Below the pieces are notes generated by a model, which did not search any database, was not told where the DNA came from, and saw only the letters and a program-made list of their open reading frames with translations. Below are positions 8,072 through 18,147 of a stretch of DNA of 64,000 nt, in pieces. Origin of the DNA: Chitinophaga silvisoli (GTDB lineage: Bacteria > Bacteroidota > Bacteroidia > Chitinophagales > Chitinophagaceae); the NCBI RefSeq assembly GCF_003412465.1, contig NZ_QTJV01000002.1:1077686-1141685 (forward strand). Reading direction: 5' to 3'. Within the stretch, counting starts at the first letter, position 1. Every line of letters begins with the position of its first letter. Both the position numbers and the translations under genes were made by a program.

Positions 8072-9268
8072 ATGGCCTGGGCCGTTCCACTGTTCCTGGG
8101 GTTGATGGGCTTAGAGTATCTTGTAGCCCGTAAGACCGGAAAGAACTATTTTGGTTTTGCCAGCTCCGTCAGCAACATTAATGTTGGTATCGCAGAAAGA
8201 TTGCTGGATACCTTTACCGTAGGGATCTTTTACTTTGTGTATGAATTCCTGCATACCCACTTTGCAATTTTCAACATTCAATCTGGCGTACTCCTTTGGT
8301 TTAGCCTGCTCCTGCTTACAGACTTTATCTGGTACTGGTACCACCGGCTGGCGCATGAAGTGAATTTTCTCTGGGCTGCCCATGTGGTACACCACCAGAG
8401 TGATGACTTCAACTACACCGTCTCGGCCAGGATTACTGTATTCCAGGCATTTGCCCGGATGTGTTTCTGGTCTATTCTGCCGGTGATCGGTTTTCCTCCT
8501 GCTATGATCATCAGTGTGCAACTGGTACATGGCATCTATCCTTTCTTTATACATACCCGAACGATCCCTAAGCTGGGATTTTTAGAATATATTTTTGTAA
8601 CACCTTCCCATCACCGTGTACACCATGCTTCTAATGACCAGTACCTGGATAAGAACTATGGGGATGTGTTCATATTCTGGGACAAGCTGTTTAGCACCTT
8701 TACAGTGGAGGAGGAGGAGCCGGTGTATGGGTTGACTAAACCACTGGATAGCAATAGTTTTCTTTGGCAGCACTTTCATTTTATACTGGAGATCATATAT
8801 GCCGTTAGGCAGACAACGGGTTTCAGGGAAAAAATCAAAGTCATCTTCGGTAAGCCTGACAAGATTGATCCTGCCATCCGGCCACAACTGGAAGAAAAGT
8901 TCCTGAGCAGGAACAGGACGGGGGTAGCTACCCGACGGCTTCATCTGTATGTGGTATGGCAGGTGCTGGCCACGCTGGTGGTGTTATTTTTCTTTTTGCT
9001 GCTGGAGCATTATGCATCTGTGTTTATACAAATTTGTATCTCATTGTTGATCTTTCTGACCCTGATCAATACAGGGGCTATACTTGAACAACGCCGCTGG
9101 GTGTTTTACCTAGAATATGCCCGTATTTTCGTCATATTCCTCGCGCTTTCAAGTATCTGGCCATTATCGCTGGTTGTATTCCTGGTGGGGCAGGTGTTGT
9201 TCCTGATCTACTGGCCGGCTATCGAAAAGCAATATCTGCGGCTGTTGTATGGCGTAAAAGGAGAGTGA
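8072..9268 (+). CDS. Fatty acid hydroxylase / sterol desaturase family membrane protein
   Basis: 398 aa from the ATG at 8072; an in-frame GTG at 8057 is an alternative start. Several membrane segments surround the three histidine clusters of the family, HRLAH, HVVHH and HHRVHH (about residues 91-95, 104-108 and 180-185), which bind a non-haem di-iron centre. Such proteins hydroxylate or desaturate lipids at the membrane. After the catalytic half come four more hydrophobic segments (residues about 305-390), an extension common in Bacteroidota members. The substrate is unknown. The next gene begins a separate locus with its own promoter. Confidence 0.85.
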   Translation: MAWAVPLFLGLMGLEYLVARKTGKNYFGFASSVSNINVGIAERLLDTFTVGIFYFVYEFLHTHFAIFNIQSGVLLWFSLLLLTDFIWYWYHRLAHEVNFLWAAHVVHHQSDDFNYTVSARITVFQAFARMCFWSILPVIGFPPAMIISVQLVHGIYPFFIHTRTIPKLGFLEYIFVTPSHHRVHHASNDQYLDKNYGDVFIFWDKLFSTFTVEEEEPVYGLTKPLDSNSFLWQHFHFILEIIYAVRQTTGFREKIKVIFGKPDKIDPAIRPQLEEKFLSRNRTGVATRRLHLYVVWQVLATLVVLFFFLLLEHYASVFIQICISLLIFLTLINTGAILEQRRWVFYLEYARIFVIFLALSSIWPLSLVVFLVGQVLFLIYWPAIEKQYLRLLYGVKGE

Positions 9269-9385
9269 CCGCTTATCATTTTCATTTTTCTCTTAATAAA
9301 TCATGCGAATGCCTGCGGCCGGCTAAAAAGGCAACATGATACACTACTGATTTCTTACATATTGAGTTTTATATGTAAATTTTAA

Positions 9386-9393
9386 TAAATTTG
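9386..9393 (+). promoter_or_regulatory. Promoter of the exopolysaccharide locus
   Basis: TAAATTTG matches the TAnnTTTG -7 element and a TTG at 9362-9364 lies 21 nt upstream, close to the expected -33 spacing. It sits 72 nt before the first flippase start and is the best candidate for the main promoter of the locus. Confidence 0.55.
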
Positions 9394-9465
9394 CCTATCT
9401 GTTATTGAAAATTCATAGGAATTGCTAAAGAAAACCGACTTAATTAGTTCTAAAATTGGTTCAAT

Positions 9466-10905
9466 GTGTCATCGATAAAGAAAAACTTCTTTTACAATTC
9501 CATTTTATCTGTTAGCCGGATCATCTTCCCATTGATCAGTTTTCCTTACTCCTCCCGGATACTGGGTCCTGACGGTATTGGAAAGATCAATTTTGTGGAT
9601 AGTTACTCCCAATACTTCTGCTTATTAGCCGCTTTAGGTATACCATTATACGGCATCAGGGAAGTTGCTAAAACAAGACATGACCCGATCGGATTAAAGA
9701 AACTGACATCAGAATTGTTGGTTTTAAATTTTCTCGGATCGCTTATCTGTTGCGTTTTCTACTTTGTCATTGCCATCTTAACGCATAAGTATGCCGGCAA
9801 TCACTTTCTGTTTATATTAGGTGCTATCGGGTTATTACTGACTCCTTTTCCTGCTGAATGGTTCTTCCAGGGAATGGAGAAGTTCAAATATGTAGCTACG
9901 CGTAGTTTTTTCCTGAATATCGTATCGCTGATACTCCTGTTCACATTGGTGAAATCACCTGCTGATGCCACGTGGTACTACGCGATCAATATCATCACCC
10001 TCACATTGAATGTATTGGTCAATCTCAGGCAACTGGGTAAGGAAACGACGTTTACATTCAAAGACCTGGCATTAAAACGCCATATCAAACCTCTCACTTT
10101 ACTCTTCTCCTCGCAGGTAGCGATCAGTGTATATGTGTTACTTGATAAAGTAATACTGGGTTATATGGCCGATGATAAATACCTCGGTTATTATGCATCA
10201 TCGCTCAAGATCGCGAAGGTATTGCTCACCGTGATCAGTGCACTGGCCATCGTGATGGTACCACAAATGTCGAAGGCATTTAAGGACCAGGACATGGACC
10301 GCATTCACCACCTGTACAGGAAAGCAGTATCATTTGTACATACCATCGGTATTCCGATTACCGCCGGATTAATCTGCCTTTCAGATGAAATCATTATTTT
10401 ACTGACTGGCAGGGAGTTTTTACCGGCTACCACATCGCTTGTGATCATCGCACCTATCGTTTTCCTGATAGGGTTGAATAATATCTTTGGTATGCAGATC
10501 CTTACTGCCAATGGCAAGGAGCGATTATTGCTACGAAGTGTATTGGCAGGTACGGTGCTGAATGTAGTGGCGAACCTGGTGCTGATCCCATTCTGGTATC
10601 ACAATGGTGCATCGGTGGCCATTACGCTCACAGAACTACTGGTAGCTATATTGACCGGTTATTTTGCATGTAAGGAAATAAATGTAAAATATGCATGGGG
10701 ACAACTGCTTGTCAATTGTCTTGTATGTGTACCTTTCTGGGGTATATACAACGTGGTCCGTTCGGAGAATATGATTTTGACGATCGCTTTGACAGCAGTG
10801 TTGTGTTCGATCTATTATGCGATCATGGAAATATTTGTATTGAAGGAAACCTTGTGGGTGGAAAATTATGTAAGAATTAAAAAAATGGTAAATGAAAGAA
10901 TTTGA
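9466..10905 (+). CDS. wzx: Polysaccharide flippase (Wzx/RfbX type), first copy
   Basis: 479 aa, an integral membrane protein with about 12-14 hydrophobic segments. The start LISFPYSSRILGPDGIGK is the hallmark N-terminus of polysaccharide-repeat flippases of the MOP superfamily, which move undecaprenyl-linked repeat units across the inner membrane. Translation probably begins at GTG 9466 because no in-frame ATG is suitably placed. It is the first gene of the exopolysaccharide locus, and its end overlaps glf by 14 nt. A related flippase lies at 13939; both have the same N-terminal pattern but differ through most of their length. Confidence 0.88.
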   Translation: MSSIKKNFFYNSILSVSRIIFPLISFPYSSRILGPDGIGKINFVDSYSQYFCLLAALGIPLYGIREVAKTRHDPIGLKKLTSELLVLNFLGSLICCVFYFVIAILTHKYAGNHFLFILGAIGLLLTPFPAEWFFQGMEKFKYVATRSFFLNIVSLILLFTLVKSPADATWYYAINIITLTLNVLVNLRQLGKETTFTFKDLALKRHIKPLTLLFSSQVAISVYVLLDKVILGYMADDKYLGYYASSLKIAKVLLTVISALAIVMVPQMSKAFKDQDMDRIHHLYRKAVSFVHTIGIPITAGLICLSDEIIILLTGREFLPATTSLVIIAPIVFLIGLNNIFGMQILTANGKERLLLRSVLAGTVLNVVANLVLIPFWYHNGASVAITLTELLVAILTGYFACKEINVKYAWGQLLVNCLVCVPFWGIYNVVRSENMILTIALTAVLCSIYYAIMEIFVLKETLWVENYVRIKKMVNERI

Positions 10906-12001
10906 TGTTTTAGTAGTGGGCAGTGGATTGTTCGGGGCTGTATTTGCACATGAATGCGTAAAGGAAGGAAAGAAAGTACTTGTTGTGGACAGACGCAGTC
11001 ACAGAGGCGGAAACGTATATTGCGAGAACATTCAGGATATCAATGTCCATAAGTATGGAGCGCACATTTTTCATACCAATGATAAGGATATATGGGACTA
11101 TGTGAACTCATTTGTTCCATTCAATCATTATGTAAATTCTCCGCTGGCTGATTACAAAGGAGAGTTATACAACCTGCCATTCAACATGAATACTTTCTAC
11201 CAGTTGTGGAAAGTAAAAACACCTCAGCAGGCAAAAGATAAGATTGCATCACAGGTGGCTTCACTCAATATCAAAGAACCTGCGAACCTCGAAGAGCAGG
11301 CGCTTTCACTGGTAGGTCCTGACATCTACGAAAAACTCATCAAAGGATATACAGAGAAACAATGGGGACGCAAGGCGACAGAATTGCCGTCATTTATCAT
11401 CAAGCGTTTACCACTGCGTTTTACATACAACAATAACTACTTCAACGATAAGTACCAGGGTATTCCGGTAGGTGGCTACAACAAGCTGATCGATGGATTG
11501 CTGGATGGTATAGAAGTGCGGCTGGATGTAGATTACCTGAAATCAAAAGAAGAATTAGATCAACTGGCTACCACTGTTGTATTCACCGGTCAGCTGGATG
11601 AGTATTACAATTTCAGGTTTGGCAAACTGCAATACCGCAGTTTACGCTTTGAGCACGAAGAGCTGTCTGTACCTGACTTTCAGGGGAATGCAGTAGTGAA
11701 TTATACAGAGCGCGAAGTGCCATATACAAGAATCATAGAGCACAAGCACTTTGAATTTGGTACACAGAAATCAACAGTGATCACCCGCGAATATTCACAG
11801 GAATGGCAGGAAGGGCTTGAGCCTTACTATCCAATCAACGACGATGAAAATTCAAAGCTGTACAAGCAATACAAAGAACTGGCAGACAAAGAGACCGCTG
11901 TGATCTTTGGTGGCCGTCTGGCAGAGTACAGGTATTACGACATGCACCAGGTAGTAGGTTCTGCATTGCACCAGGTGAAGAATTTTCTAAGCAAAAAGTA
12001 G
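10892..12001 (+). CDS. glf: UDP-galactopyranose mutase
   Basis: 369 aa. The N-terminus DVLVVGSGLFGAVFAHE is the FAD-binding Rossmann motif, followed by the mutase signature RGGNVY, the KYGAHIFHT segment and YNLPFNMNTF. The C-terminal YRYYDMHQV is also typical. Glf converts UDP-galactopyranose to UDP-galactofuranose using reduced FAD, so the polymer probably contains galactofuranose. The gene overlaps the flippase by 14 nt and is 4 nt from the next gene, showing translational coupling. Confidence 0.95.
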   Translation: MKEFDVLVVGSGLFGAVFAHECVKEGKKVLVVDRRSHRGGNVYCENIQDINVHKYGAHIFHTNDKDIWDYVNSFVPFNHYVNSPLADYKGELYNLPFNMNTFYQLWKVKTPQQAKDKIASQVASLNIKEPANLEEQALSLVGPDIYEKLIKGYTEKQWGRKATELPSFIIKRLPLRFTYNNNYFNDKYQGIPVGGYNKLIDGLLDGIEVRLDVDYLKSKEELDQLATTVVFTGQLDEYYNFRFGKLQYRSLRFEHEELSVPDFQGNAVVNYTEREVPYTRIIEHKHFEFGTQKSTVITREYSQEWQEGLEPYYPINDDENSKLYKQYKELADKETAVIFGGRLAEYRYYDMHQVVGSALHQVKNFLSKK

Positions 12002-12005
12002 TTCG

Positions 12006-12995
12006 ATGATTGAGGTATCCGGGAATACGAAGATATATATGATGTGTCCACCCCAAACAGCGACAGGTGGCCCTGAACTATTGCATCAGCTGGTATCGGC
12101 ACTGAGCAGCAAGGGATTTGACATCAGTATATATTACGTGCCTGTGCAGGAAAACCCAGTGCATGAAAATTACCTGAAGTACAATTGCAAATTTGTAACA
12201 CAGATAGAAGATGATCCGCAGAACATATTGATCATCCCGGAAGCTTTGCTCTTTAAAACAAAAGCTTTCAAACATATCCGTAAGTGTGTATGGTGGCTCA
12301 GTATCGACAACCTGTTCAAGTACGGATTATCTCCAAGATTTTATCAATACATCAGAAGGCTGGGTGGAGAAAACCTGTTCAGAAAGAGCGTGATGATAGG
12401 TGAGGTAAAAGGGAAATTCGACTATCACATCGCCCAGTCATATTACGCCATAGATTTCCTTGACAAACATGGAATAAAGGCAGGTTATTTATCTGACTAT
12501 CTGAATACAGATTTCTTACAAGATTCCCGCCAGGTAGATTACAATAAAAAGCTGCCACAGGTATTGTATAACCCTAAGAAAGGGATAGAATTTACAAAGC
12601 AGATCATGGCAGCTTATCCTGAAGCAAAATGGATTCCGCTGATAGGGTTGAAACCCGCTGAGGTGGCGGAATTACTCAAGGCTTCTATGGTCTATATCGA
12701 CTTTGGGGAACATCCGGGTAAGGACCGTTTTCCAAGAGAAGCTGCGATCTATGGTTGCTGTGTGATCACCGGTAGAAAAGGTTCTGCGGCCAATGCCGGC
12801 GATGTACCTATACCAGAACAATACAAGATAGAAGATTCGGCTACCCAAATTTCGACGATTACAAACAGGATCAAAGAATGTTGTACTGCATACAGCAAGC
12901 ATGTCAATGATTTCGAAGCATACAGGCAAAAGATCTATGATGAAGAGCGTGTGTTTATAGCAGATCTTGACAAAATATTCCAAAGACACCCGTAA
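12006..12995 (+). CDS. Putative GT-B glycosyltransferase of the exopolysaccharide locus
   Basis: 329 aa, no clear family by eye. The C-terminal half has a GT-B look: a YNPKKGIEFT segment at about residue 187 opens a nucleotide-sugar-like domain, followed by FGEHPGKDRFPREAAIYGC, which resembles the acidic donor-site region of GT4-type enzymes. The N-terminus TKIYMMCPPQTATGGPELLH could bind acceptor, with the GGP turn typical of GT-B enzymes. It lies 4 nt after glf and shares one base with the next glycosyltransferase. Function as a transferase is inferred from fold-like motifs and context. Confidence 0.6.
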   Translation: MIEVSGNTKIYMMCPPQTATGGPELLHQLVSALSSKGFDISIYYVPVQENPVHENYLKYNCKFVTQIEDDPQNILIIPEALLFKTKAFKHIRKCVWWLSIDNLFKYGLSPRFYQYIRRLGGENLFRKSVMIGEVKGKFDYHIAQSYYAIDFLDKHGIKAGYLSDYLNTDFLQDSRQVDYNKKLPQVLYNPKKGIEFTKQIMAAYPEAKWIPLIGLKPAEVAELLKASMVYIDFGEHPGKDRFPREAAIYGCCVITGRKGSAANAGDVPIPEQYKIEDSATQISTITNRIKECCTAYSKHVNDFEAYRQKIYDEERVFIADLDKIFQRHP

Positions 12996-13891
12996 TGAAA
13001 GTATACGTTGTCATAGTAATCTATAATGGATTAAAATGGATAGACAGGTGCTTTGGCAGCCTTCGGCAATCTGTTTTGCCTGTAACGGTGATCGCTATTG
13101 ACAATGGCAGCACTGACGGCTCTGTAGAAAAGATCAGGGCAGACTTCCCCGAAGTGCAATTGATGGAGGCGGAGTCGAACCTCGGTTTTGGCAAGGCCAA
13201 TAATATGGGTATGGAACTGGCCGAAAAAGCTGGTGCAGATTATATCTTCCTGTTCAACCAGGATGCCTGGATAGAGGGTGATACTCTTCAGGGATTGGTC
13301 ACCGTAGCGGCCAGCAATAAGGATTTCGGCATCATCAGCCCGATCCATCTGAATGGGAGCTATACCGGCCTTGATATTAATTTCTCCAATTACATTGCCC
13401 CTGACAAATGCGAAGGGTTAGTGTCAGATATGTTCATCCGGCAACTGAAACCTGTCTATGATCTCGAATTTGTGAATGCCGCCGCCTGGCTGGTATCAAT
13501 GGCGTGTTACAGGAAAGTTGGTGGATTTGAACCATTATTCTTCTTTTATGGCGAGGACTGGAATTATTGCCAGAGAGTAAGAGCGCACAATTTCAAAATT
13601 GGCGTAGCCCCTGCTTACACCATTTGCCATGACAGGGAAGTAAGAAAAGGAAAGCTGAATCCTACCCCCGATAAACTAAGAGAACGTACCATGTCGCTGT
13701 CCGTACTGCTGGATATTACAAATGGATGGACCAGCAGGGTACTGCTTTTTACCAGGATCAGGCTGGTAGGGCTGCTAGCAAGTACGCTCCGGCTCAAACC
13801 GGTGTCGGCAGGGTATCACCTCAGGGAGATCTGCTACCTGCTGACTCACTATTCCAAAATAAAGAGCATACGGCGGGGATATAAAGAATAA
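12995..13891 (+). CDS. GT2 glycosyltransferase, rhamnosyl/galactofuranosyl-transferase-like
   Basis: 298 aa with a GT-A fold: VIVIYNGLKWI at the N-terminus, the IDNGSTDGS nucleotide-binding motif at about residues 36-44, NLGFGKANNMG in the donor region and NQDAW near residue 88 as the DxD-equivalent. The C-terminal FFYGEDWNYCQR motif is typical of WcaA/RfbF-like enzymes. With glf close by, a galactofuranosyl transfer is possible, but the sequence does not settle donor or acceptor. Its start overlaps the preceding stop codon by one base. Confidence 0.85.
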   Translation: MKVYVVIVIYNGLKWIDRCFGSLRQSVLPVTVIAIDNGSTDGSVEKIRADFPEVQLMEAESNLGFGKANNMGMELAEKAGADYIFLFNQDAWIEGDTLQGLVTVAASNKDFGIISPIHLNGSYTGLDINFSNYIAPDKCEGLVSDMFIRQLKPVYDLEFVNAAAWLVSMACYRKVGGFEPLFFFYGEDWNYCQRVRAHNFKIGVAPAYTICHDREVRKGKLNPTPDKLRERTMSLSVLLDITNGWTSRVLLFTRIRLVGLLASTLRLKPVSAGYHLREICYLLTHYSKIKSIRRGYKE

Positions 13892-13938
13892 CTTACCTTT
13901 GGACCCGCCATTAAGGACTACCAAACACGGTTTAATGT

Positions 13939-15426
13939 ATGCGCTCCGTAAAGAGAAACTTTGTTTATAACAGTTTGCTGACTGTCTGTAATATTCTGTT
14001 CCCAATTATCAGTTTCCCATACGCCTCCCGCGTGCTGGGTGTAACGGGTATAGGTAAGACCCAGTTTATACTCACATTCGCCCAGTATTTTGTCATCTTC
14101 TCCGCATTGGGTATTCCTATTTACGGATTGAGGGAAACTTCCAAAGTGCGGGATGACAGAACTGCATTGTCAAAGTTGTTTTCAGAGATAGTGGTGATCA
14201 ATGTCATCGCTTCACTGATCGTGATGGTAGTGTATGTAGCCATGGTCGTGGGTATTCCTCGATTTCAGCAGGATGCGTCTTACTATTATCTCGCCGGATT
14301 GATTATCATCGGCAGTTTTTCGAATGTAGACTGGTTATACTCAGGACTGGAGAATTTCGGGGTGATCACATTCCGGTCAGTGACCATCAAGTTACTGGCT
14401 TTTATTGCCTTGTTCTGCTTTGTACATACGGCGACTGATACTTATATCTACCTGTCAATCAGTGTGTTTGCATTAATAGGTAACCAGATATGGAACCTGG
14501 TCTCCCTGCACAAGGTGGTGAGTTTTACGCTAAGCGGGTTGGATGTGCGCCGGCACCTGAAACCAGTGTTCCTCACATTTGGAGTGATGCTAGCTGTAAG
14601 TTTATATACACAGTTTGATACCGTTTTACTGGGGTTGCTGGGCAATGAGCCGGCGGTAGCCTGTTATACCGCAGCCATAAAACTGAACAGGGTTGCATTG
14701 CCCCTGATCACCGCACTGGGAACCGTACTGATACCGCGGATCACCATTGCTATTAAGGATGGCGACACAATGGAGCAACAAAGATTGTTCGACCAGTCAT
14801 TCTGGTTCGTGTGTTTTTTAGGTATTCCTATGATGGCCGGGCTCTATTTGTTTGCCCCTGAACTCATTACCTTATTTGCCGGCAAGGCATTTGCTGATGC
14901 TATTATCCCTATGCAAGTGATGGGTCCCCTTGTCTTTGTGGTGGGGATGGCACATATCATGGCAGTACAGTTTCTGATACCAGGAGGATATGAAAAGCAA
15001 TACTTTATAGCTGTAATTTGCGGAACGGTGATCTCCCTGGCACTCAACTTTTTGCTGGTACCCCGGTTTTTGGCGGTAGGAGCAGCAGTCACCAATATTA
15101 TGACAGAGGTAGTCGTTACCCTGATCGCCGGGTACTTTGTGTTTAAATACTACCTTATCAACGTAAGGTGGAAGATGGTAATTTACAACTTGCTGATAGT
15201 CATTGTCTTCTTGCCAATTGGTTGGCTCTGTCGGAAGATTAGCCATAATGAATTGATAATTTTAGTAACAGGAATACCACTTTGTGCGTTGTATTATTTG
15301 CTATTCCAGGTATTGGTGGTGAAGGACCAGCAACTACAATTACTGAACTGGAATACCTGGAAGAAAGCAAAACCACAGGAAGTGGCTGCGGAGGGCCAGG
15401 GGATTGTGAATAATGAAATTGTATAG
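13939..15426 (+). CDS. wzx: Polysaccharide flippase (Wzx/RfbX type), second copy
   Basis: 495 aa. The N-terminus IISFPYASRVLGVTGIGK repeats the pattern of the first flippase, and the rest alternates about 12-14 hydrophobic segments. Of two overlapping ATGs at 13935 and 13939, only the second opens this frame. A second flippase in one locus is unusual and suggests that two lipid-linked units are exported or that one copy is specialised. It ends the first sub-operon: a 190-nt gap with its own promoter-like element follows. Confidence 0.88.
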   Translation: MRSVKRNFVYNSLLTVCNILFPIISFPYASRVLGVTGIGKTQFILTFAQYFVIFSALGIPIYGLRETSKVRDDRTALSKLFSEIVVINVIASLIVMVVYVAMVVGIPRFQQDASYYYLAGLIIIGSFSNVDWLYSGLENFGVITFRSVTIKLLAFIALFCFVHTATDTYIYLSISVFALIGNQIWNLVSLHKVVSFTLSGLDVRRHLKPVFLTFGVMLAVSLYTQFDTVLLGLLGNEPAVACYTAAIKLNRVALPLITALGTVLIPRITIAIKDGDTMEQQRLFDQSFWFVCFLGIPMMAGLYLFAPELITLFAGKAFADAIIPMQVMGPLVFVVGMAHIMAVQFLIPGGYEKQYFIAVICGTVISLALNFLLVPRFLAVGAAVTNIMTEVVVTLIAGYFVFKYYLINVRWKMVIYNLLIVIVFLPIGWLCRKISHNELIILVTGIPLCALYYLLFQVLVVKDQQLQLLNWNTWKKAKPQEVAAEGQGIVNNEIV

Positions 15427-15521
15427 TTAAATATTATGTCATTTTTAATCGGTGAAACATTTCCGGTTGTCTAAGTGAATGACTGGTTTTCATCAGGTTA
15501 ATATTTATATATTATTTTTAA

Positions 15522-15529
15522 TAGATTTG
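15522..15529 (+). promoter_or_regulatory. Possible internal promoter before the export genes
   Basis: TAGATTTG matches TAnnTTTG in the 190-nt gap before the Wza-type gene, 88 nt upstream of its start, within a very AT-rich stretch. No clear -33 element. Confidence 0.4.
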
Positions 15530-15616
15530 CACCTGATTTATATCCAGAATCAAATCCATTGGGAAACAAGGTGTTGGTTGACTTTTTTTTAATCAAAGAG
15601 AATATCTGATAAGTAC

Positions 15617-18127
15617 ATGTTGAAAAAATTATTACTGCTGCAACTGTTATTGATGACCATATTTTCATTTGTGCAGGCTCAGGTTTCCAGTTCGTCTATC
15701 TCTCAGTCACAGTTAAGCCAGGTCAAGGTGGATAATTTATCTGATGACCAGATCAGGCAGATTGTGGCAGAGATGAAGAAGAACAACATTGGCTATGACC
15801 AGATTGATCAATATGCAGCACAAAAAGGTATTTCAACGACTGAAGTAGATAAGCTAAAAGCAAGGATTAAAAGTCTGAATCTTGACACAGAGTTAACCTC
15901 AGGTAGCAATTCAGGCAAGAATAAATTATCAGATACTACCGGCAGAGGTAACAACGATGCCAACCAGCTGGACTCCGCCTATTACTGGCAGGATCAGTAC
16001 AAGAAGATCAAAGCCAAACAGGACTACGATAAGGAAATGAGGAGGCAGCGGATCTTCGGAACCGAGTTATTCAGTAACAAGAACCTCACGTTTGAGCCCA
16101 ACTTAAGAATGGCTACGCCACTTAACTACAAGCTGGCAGCAAACGACGAAGTAGTCATCAACATCTACGGTTATTCAGAAATAGAACATACACTGAGGGT
16201 TACACCTGACGGATATATTTTCATCCCGAACCTAGGTCCGGTATATGTGAACGGCCTGACTATGGAAGAAGCGAAGACCCGCATCACCAAACAATTATCA
16301 ACGATTTATGCCGGTATCAAAACCGGAAATACACAGGTACAGGTATCCCTTGGCAACATCCGTAGCATCAGGGTAGTACTGATTGGCGAAGTGATGCAAC
16401 CGGGTTCTTACACCTTACCGTCCCTGGCTACAGTGGCGAATGCACTGTATGTATCAGGTGGTCCGAACGAGAATGGTTCCTTCCGTGAGATCTCCGTGAT
16501 CAGGAATGGTCAGTCTGTGGCTACTTTTGACCTGTACGATTTCCTCATACATGGTGATCTTTCTAACAACGTGGTATTACAGGATCAGGATATCGTAAAG
16601 GTAAATCCGTATAAACTCAGGGTAGAACTGACTGGTGAGGTAAAGCGTCCGGCTATCTTCGAAGGAAAATCGACTGAGACACTGAAAGACATCATTGACT
16701 TTGCCGGCGGGTACACAGATCTCGCTTACAAAGGCATGGTAAAAGCTTTCAGGGTCAACAACCGTAACCGGGAAGTATTGAATGTGCCGGAAGATCAGAT
16801 AGGTTCTTTCCACCTGCAAACCGGCGATAAATTTGTAGTAGACTCTGTAATTGCCCGCTACGCCAATCGCGTCACACTGAGTGGTGCCGTTTATCATCCC
16901 GGCGAGTATGCACTGGAACAGGATATGACAATAGCCGATCTGTTGAAGAAAGCAGATGGTGTACTGGACGAAGCATTACTGTCAAGAGGTGTGGTGCGCA
17001 GGCTGAAAGATGACTACACACCTGCTTTGCTAAACTTCAATGTACAGGAAGTACTGGCAGGTAAACAAAACTTAAAATTACAACGTGAGGATAGCGTAAT
17101 CATCTTCTCCAAACTAGCAGTAAGAGAGGAATACCTCGTAAAGATAGATGGAGAGGTGAACCAGCCGGGGTATTATCCATACAGCGACAGCATGCACCTG
17201 GAAGACCTGATCCTTCTGGCAGGCGGTTTGAAAGATGCAGCGAGTCTCAAGAATGTGGAAGTATCAAGGAGAATACGTACCGATGGTGCCTTTGACTCAA
17301 CAGATATCAGGATGGCGATCACCGCACAATTTGATATTAACAAAGACCTGGCAGTGGATCCATCCAGTGCTTTCCCTTTACATCCTTTTGACGAAGTGAT
17401 AATCCGGAGATCGCCTTCTTACACAGAGCAGGCGGATGTGATGCTGGATGGTGAAGTAGTGTATCCCGGGTCATATACGATCAATACGAAGAAAGAAAGA
17501 TTGTCAGACCTGATCAAAAGAGCAGGTGGTTTACGTCCGGAAGCTTATGCAGAAGGTAGCGTATTGCTGAGAAGAACTTATACAAACAATGCGGACAGTG
17601 CACTGATCCGCAGTAAACTGGAGATCTTCTACGACAAGCTCTATGATAGTACAAGCGTAGAAAAAGTGAGAAATGCAGTAGGCAGGAACTTACAGTTATT
17701 AGGTATCCAGCTGGAGGAAGTAATGGCGCATCCGGGTTCTAAATATGACCTGTACCTGGAAGATGGCGATATCCTGAGAGTACCTAAGCGCTTGCAAACC
17801 GTGCAGATATTTGGTGAGGTATACTTCCCAAAGAAAGTACGATTCGACAAGAACTATACATTCAGGGATTATATCAGGGGAGCAGGTGGTTTCTCTTCAC
17901 AGTCACTGAGAAGAAGGAGTTATGTAGTGTACTCAAACGGTGAAGTAAGAAGTACAAGAAAGGTGCTGTTCTTTAACAGGTATCCAAGGGTGAAACCTGG
18001 CGCGGAGGTATATGTGCCAGCTAAGAAAGTGAAGGAAGGTCTGGGTCCGGCTGCTATAGTGGGTATTGCAAGTGCAATGGCATCGCTGGCACTGGTGATT
18101 GTGACAATTATTAATGCTTCAAAATAA
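15617..18127 (+). CDS. Wza-type polysaccharide export protein with six SLBB-like repeats
   Basis: 836 aa, about twice the length of Escherichia coli Wza. A signal peptide covers about residues 1-21 and has no lipobox cysteine. After a helical, charged region (to about 150) comes a Poly_export domain (NYKLAANDEVVINIYGY, about 172-188) and then six SLBB-like units, each recognisable by a GEVxxPG-type turn: GEVMQPGSY, GEVKRPAIF, GAVYHPGEY, GEVNQPGYY, GEVVYPGSY and GEVYFPKKV. The protein ends in a hydrophobic helix near 810-833. It should form the periplasmic and outer-membrane channel for the polymer. It is 20 nt from the Wzz gene, its usual partner. Confidence 0.88.
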   Translation: MLKKLLLLQLLLMTIFSFVQAQVSSSSISQSQLSQVKVDNLSDDQIRQIVAEMKKNNIGYDQIDQYAAQKGISTTEVDKLKARIKSLNLDTELTSGSNSGKNKLSDTTGRGNNDANQLDSAYYWQDQYKKIKAKQDYDKEMRRQRIFGTELFSNKNLTFEPNLRMATPLNYKLAANDEVVINIYGYSEIEHTLRVTPDGYIFIPNLGPVYVNGLTMEEAKTRITKQLSTIYAGIKTGNTQVQVSLGNIRSIRVVLIGEVMQPGSYTLPSLATVANALYVSGGPNENGSFREISVIRNGQSVATFDLYDFLIHGDLSNNVVLQDQDIVKVNPYKLRVELTGEVKRPAIFEGKSTETLKDIIDFAGGYTDLAYKGMVKAFRVNNRNREVLNVPEDQIGSFHLQTGDKFVVDSVIARYANRVTLSGAVYHPGEYALEQDMTIADLLKKADGVLDEALLSRGVVRRLKDDYTPALLNFNVQEVLAGKQNLKLQREDSVIIFSKLAVREEYLVKIDGEVNQPGYYPYSDSMHLEDLILLAGGLKDAASLKNVEVSRRIRTDGAFDSTDIRMAITAQFDINKDLAVDPSSAFPLHPFDEVIIRRSPSYTEQADVMLDGEVVYPGSYTINTKKERLSDLIKRAGGLRPEAYAEGSVLLRRTYTNNADSALIRSKLEIFYDKLYDSTSVEKVRNAVGRNLQLLGIQLEEVMAHPGSKYDLYLEDGDILRVPKRLQTVQIFGEVYFPKKVRFDKNYTFRDYIRGAGGFSSQSLRRRSYVVYSNGEVRSTRKVLFFNRYPRVKPGAEVYVPAKKVKEGLGPAAIVGIASAMASLALVIVTIINASK

Positions 18128-18147
18128 GTATTCAAAAAGGAAAAATA

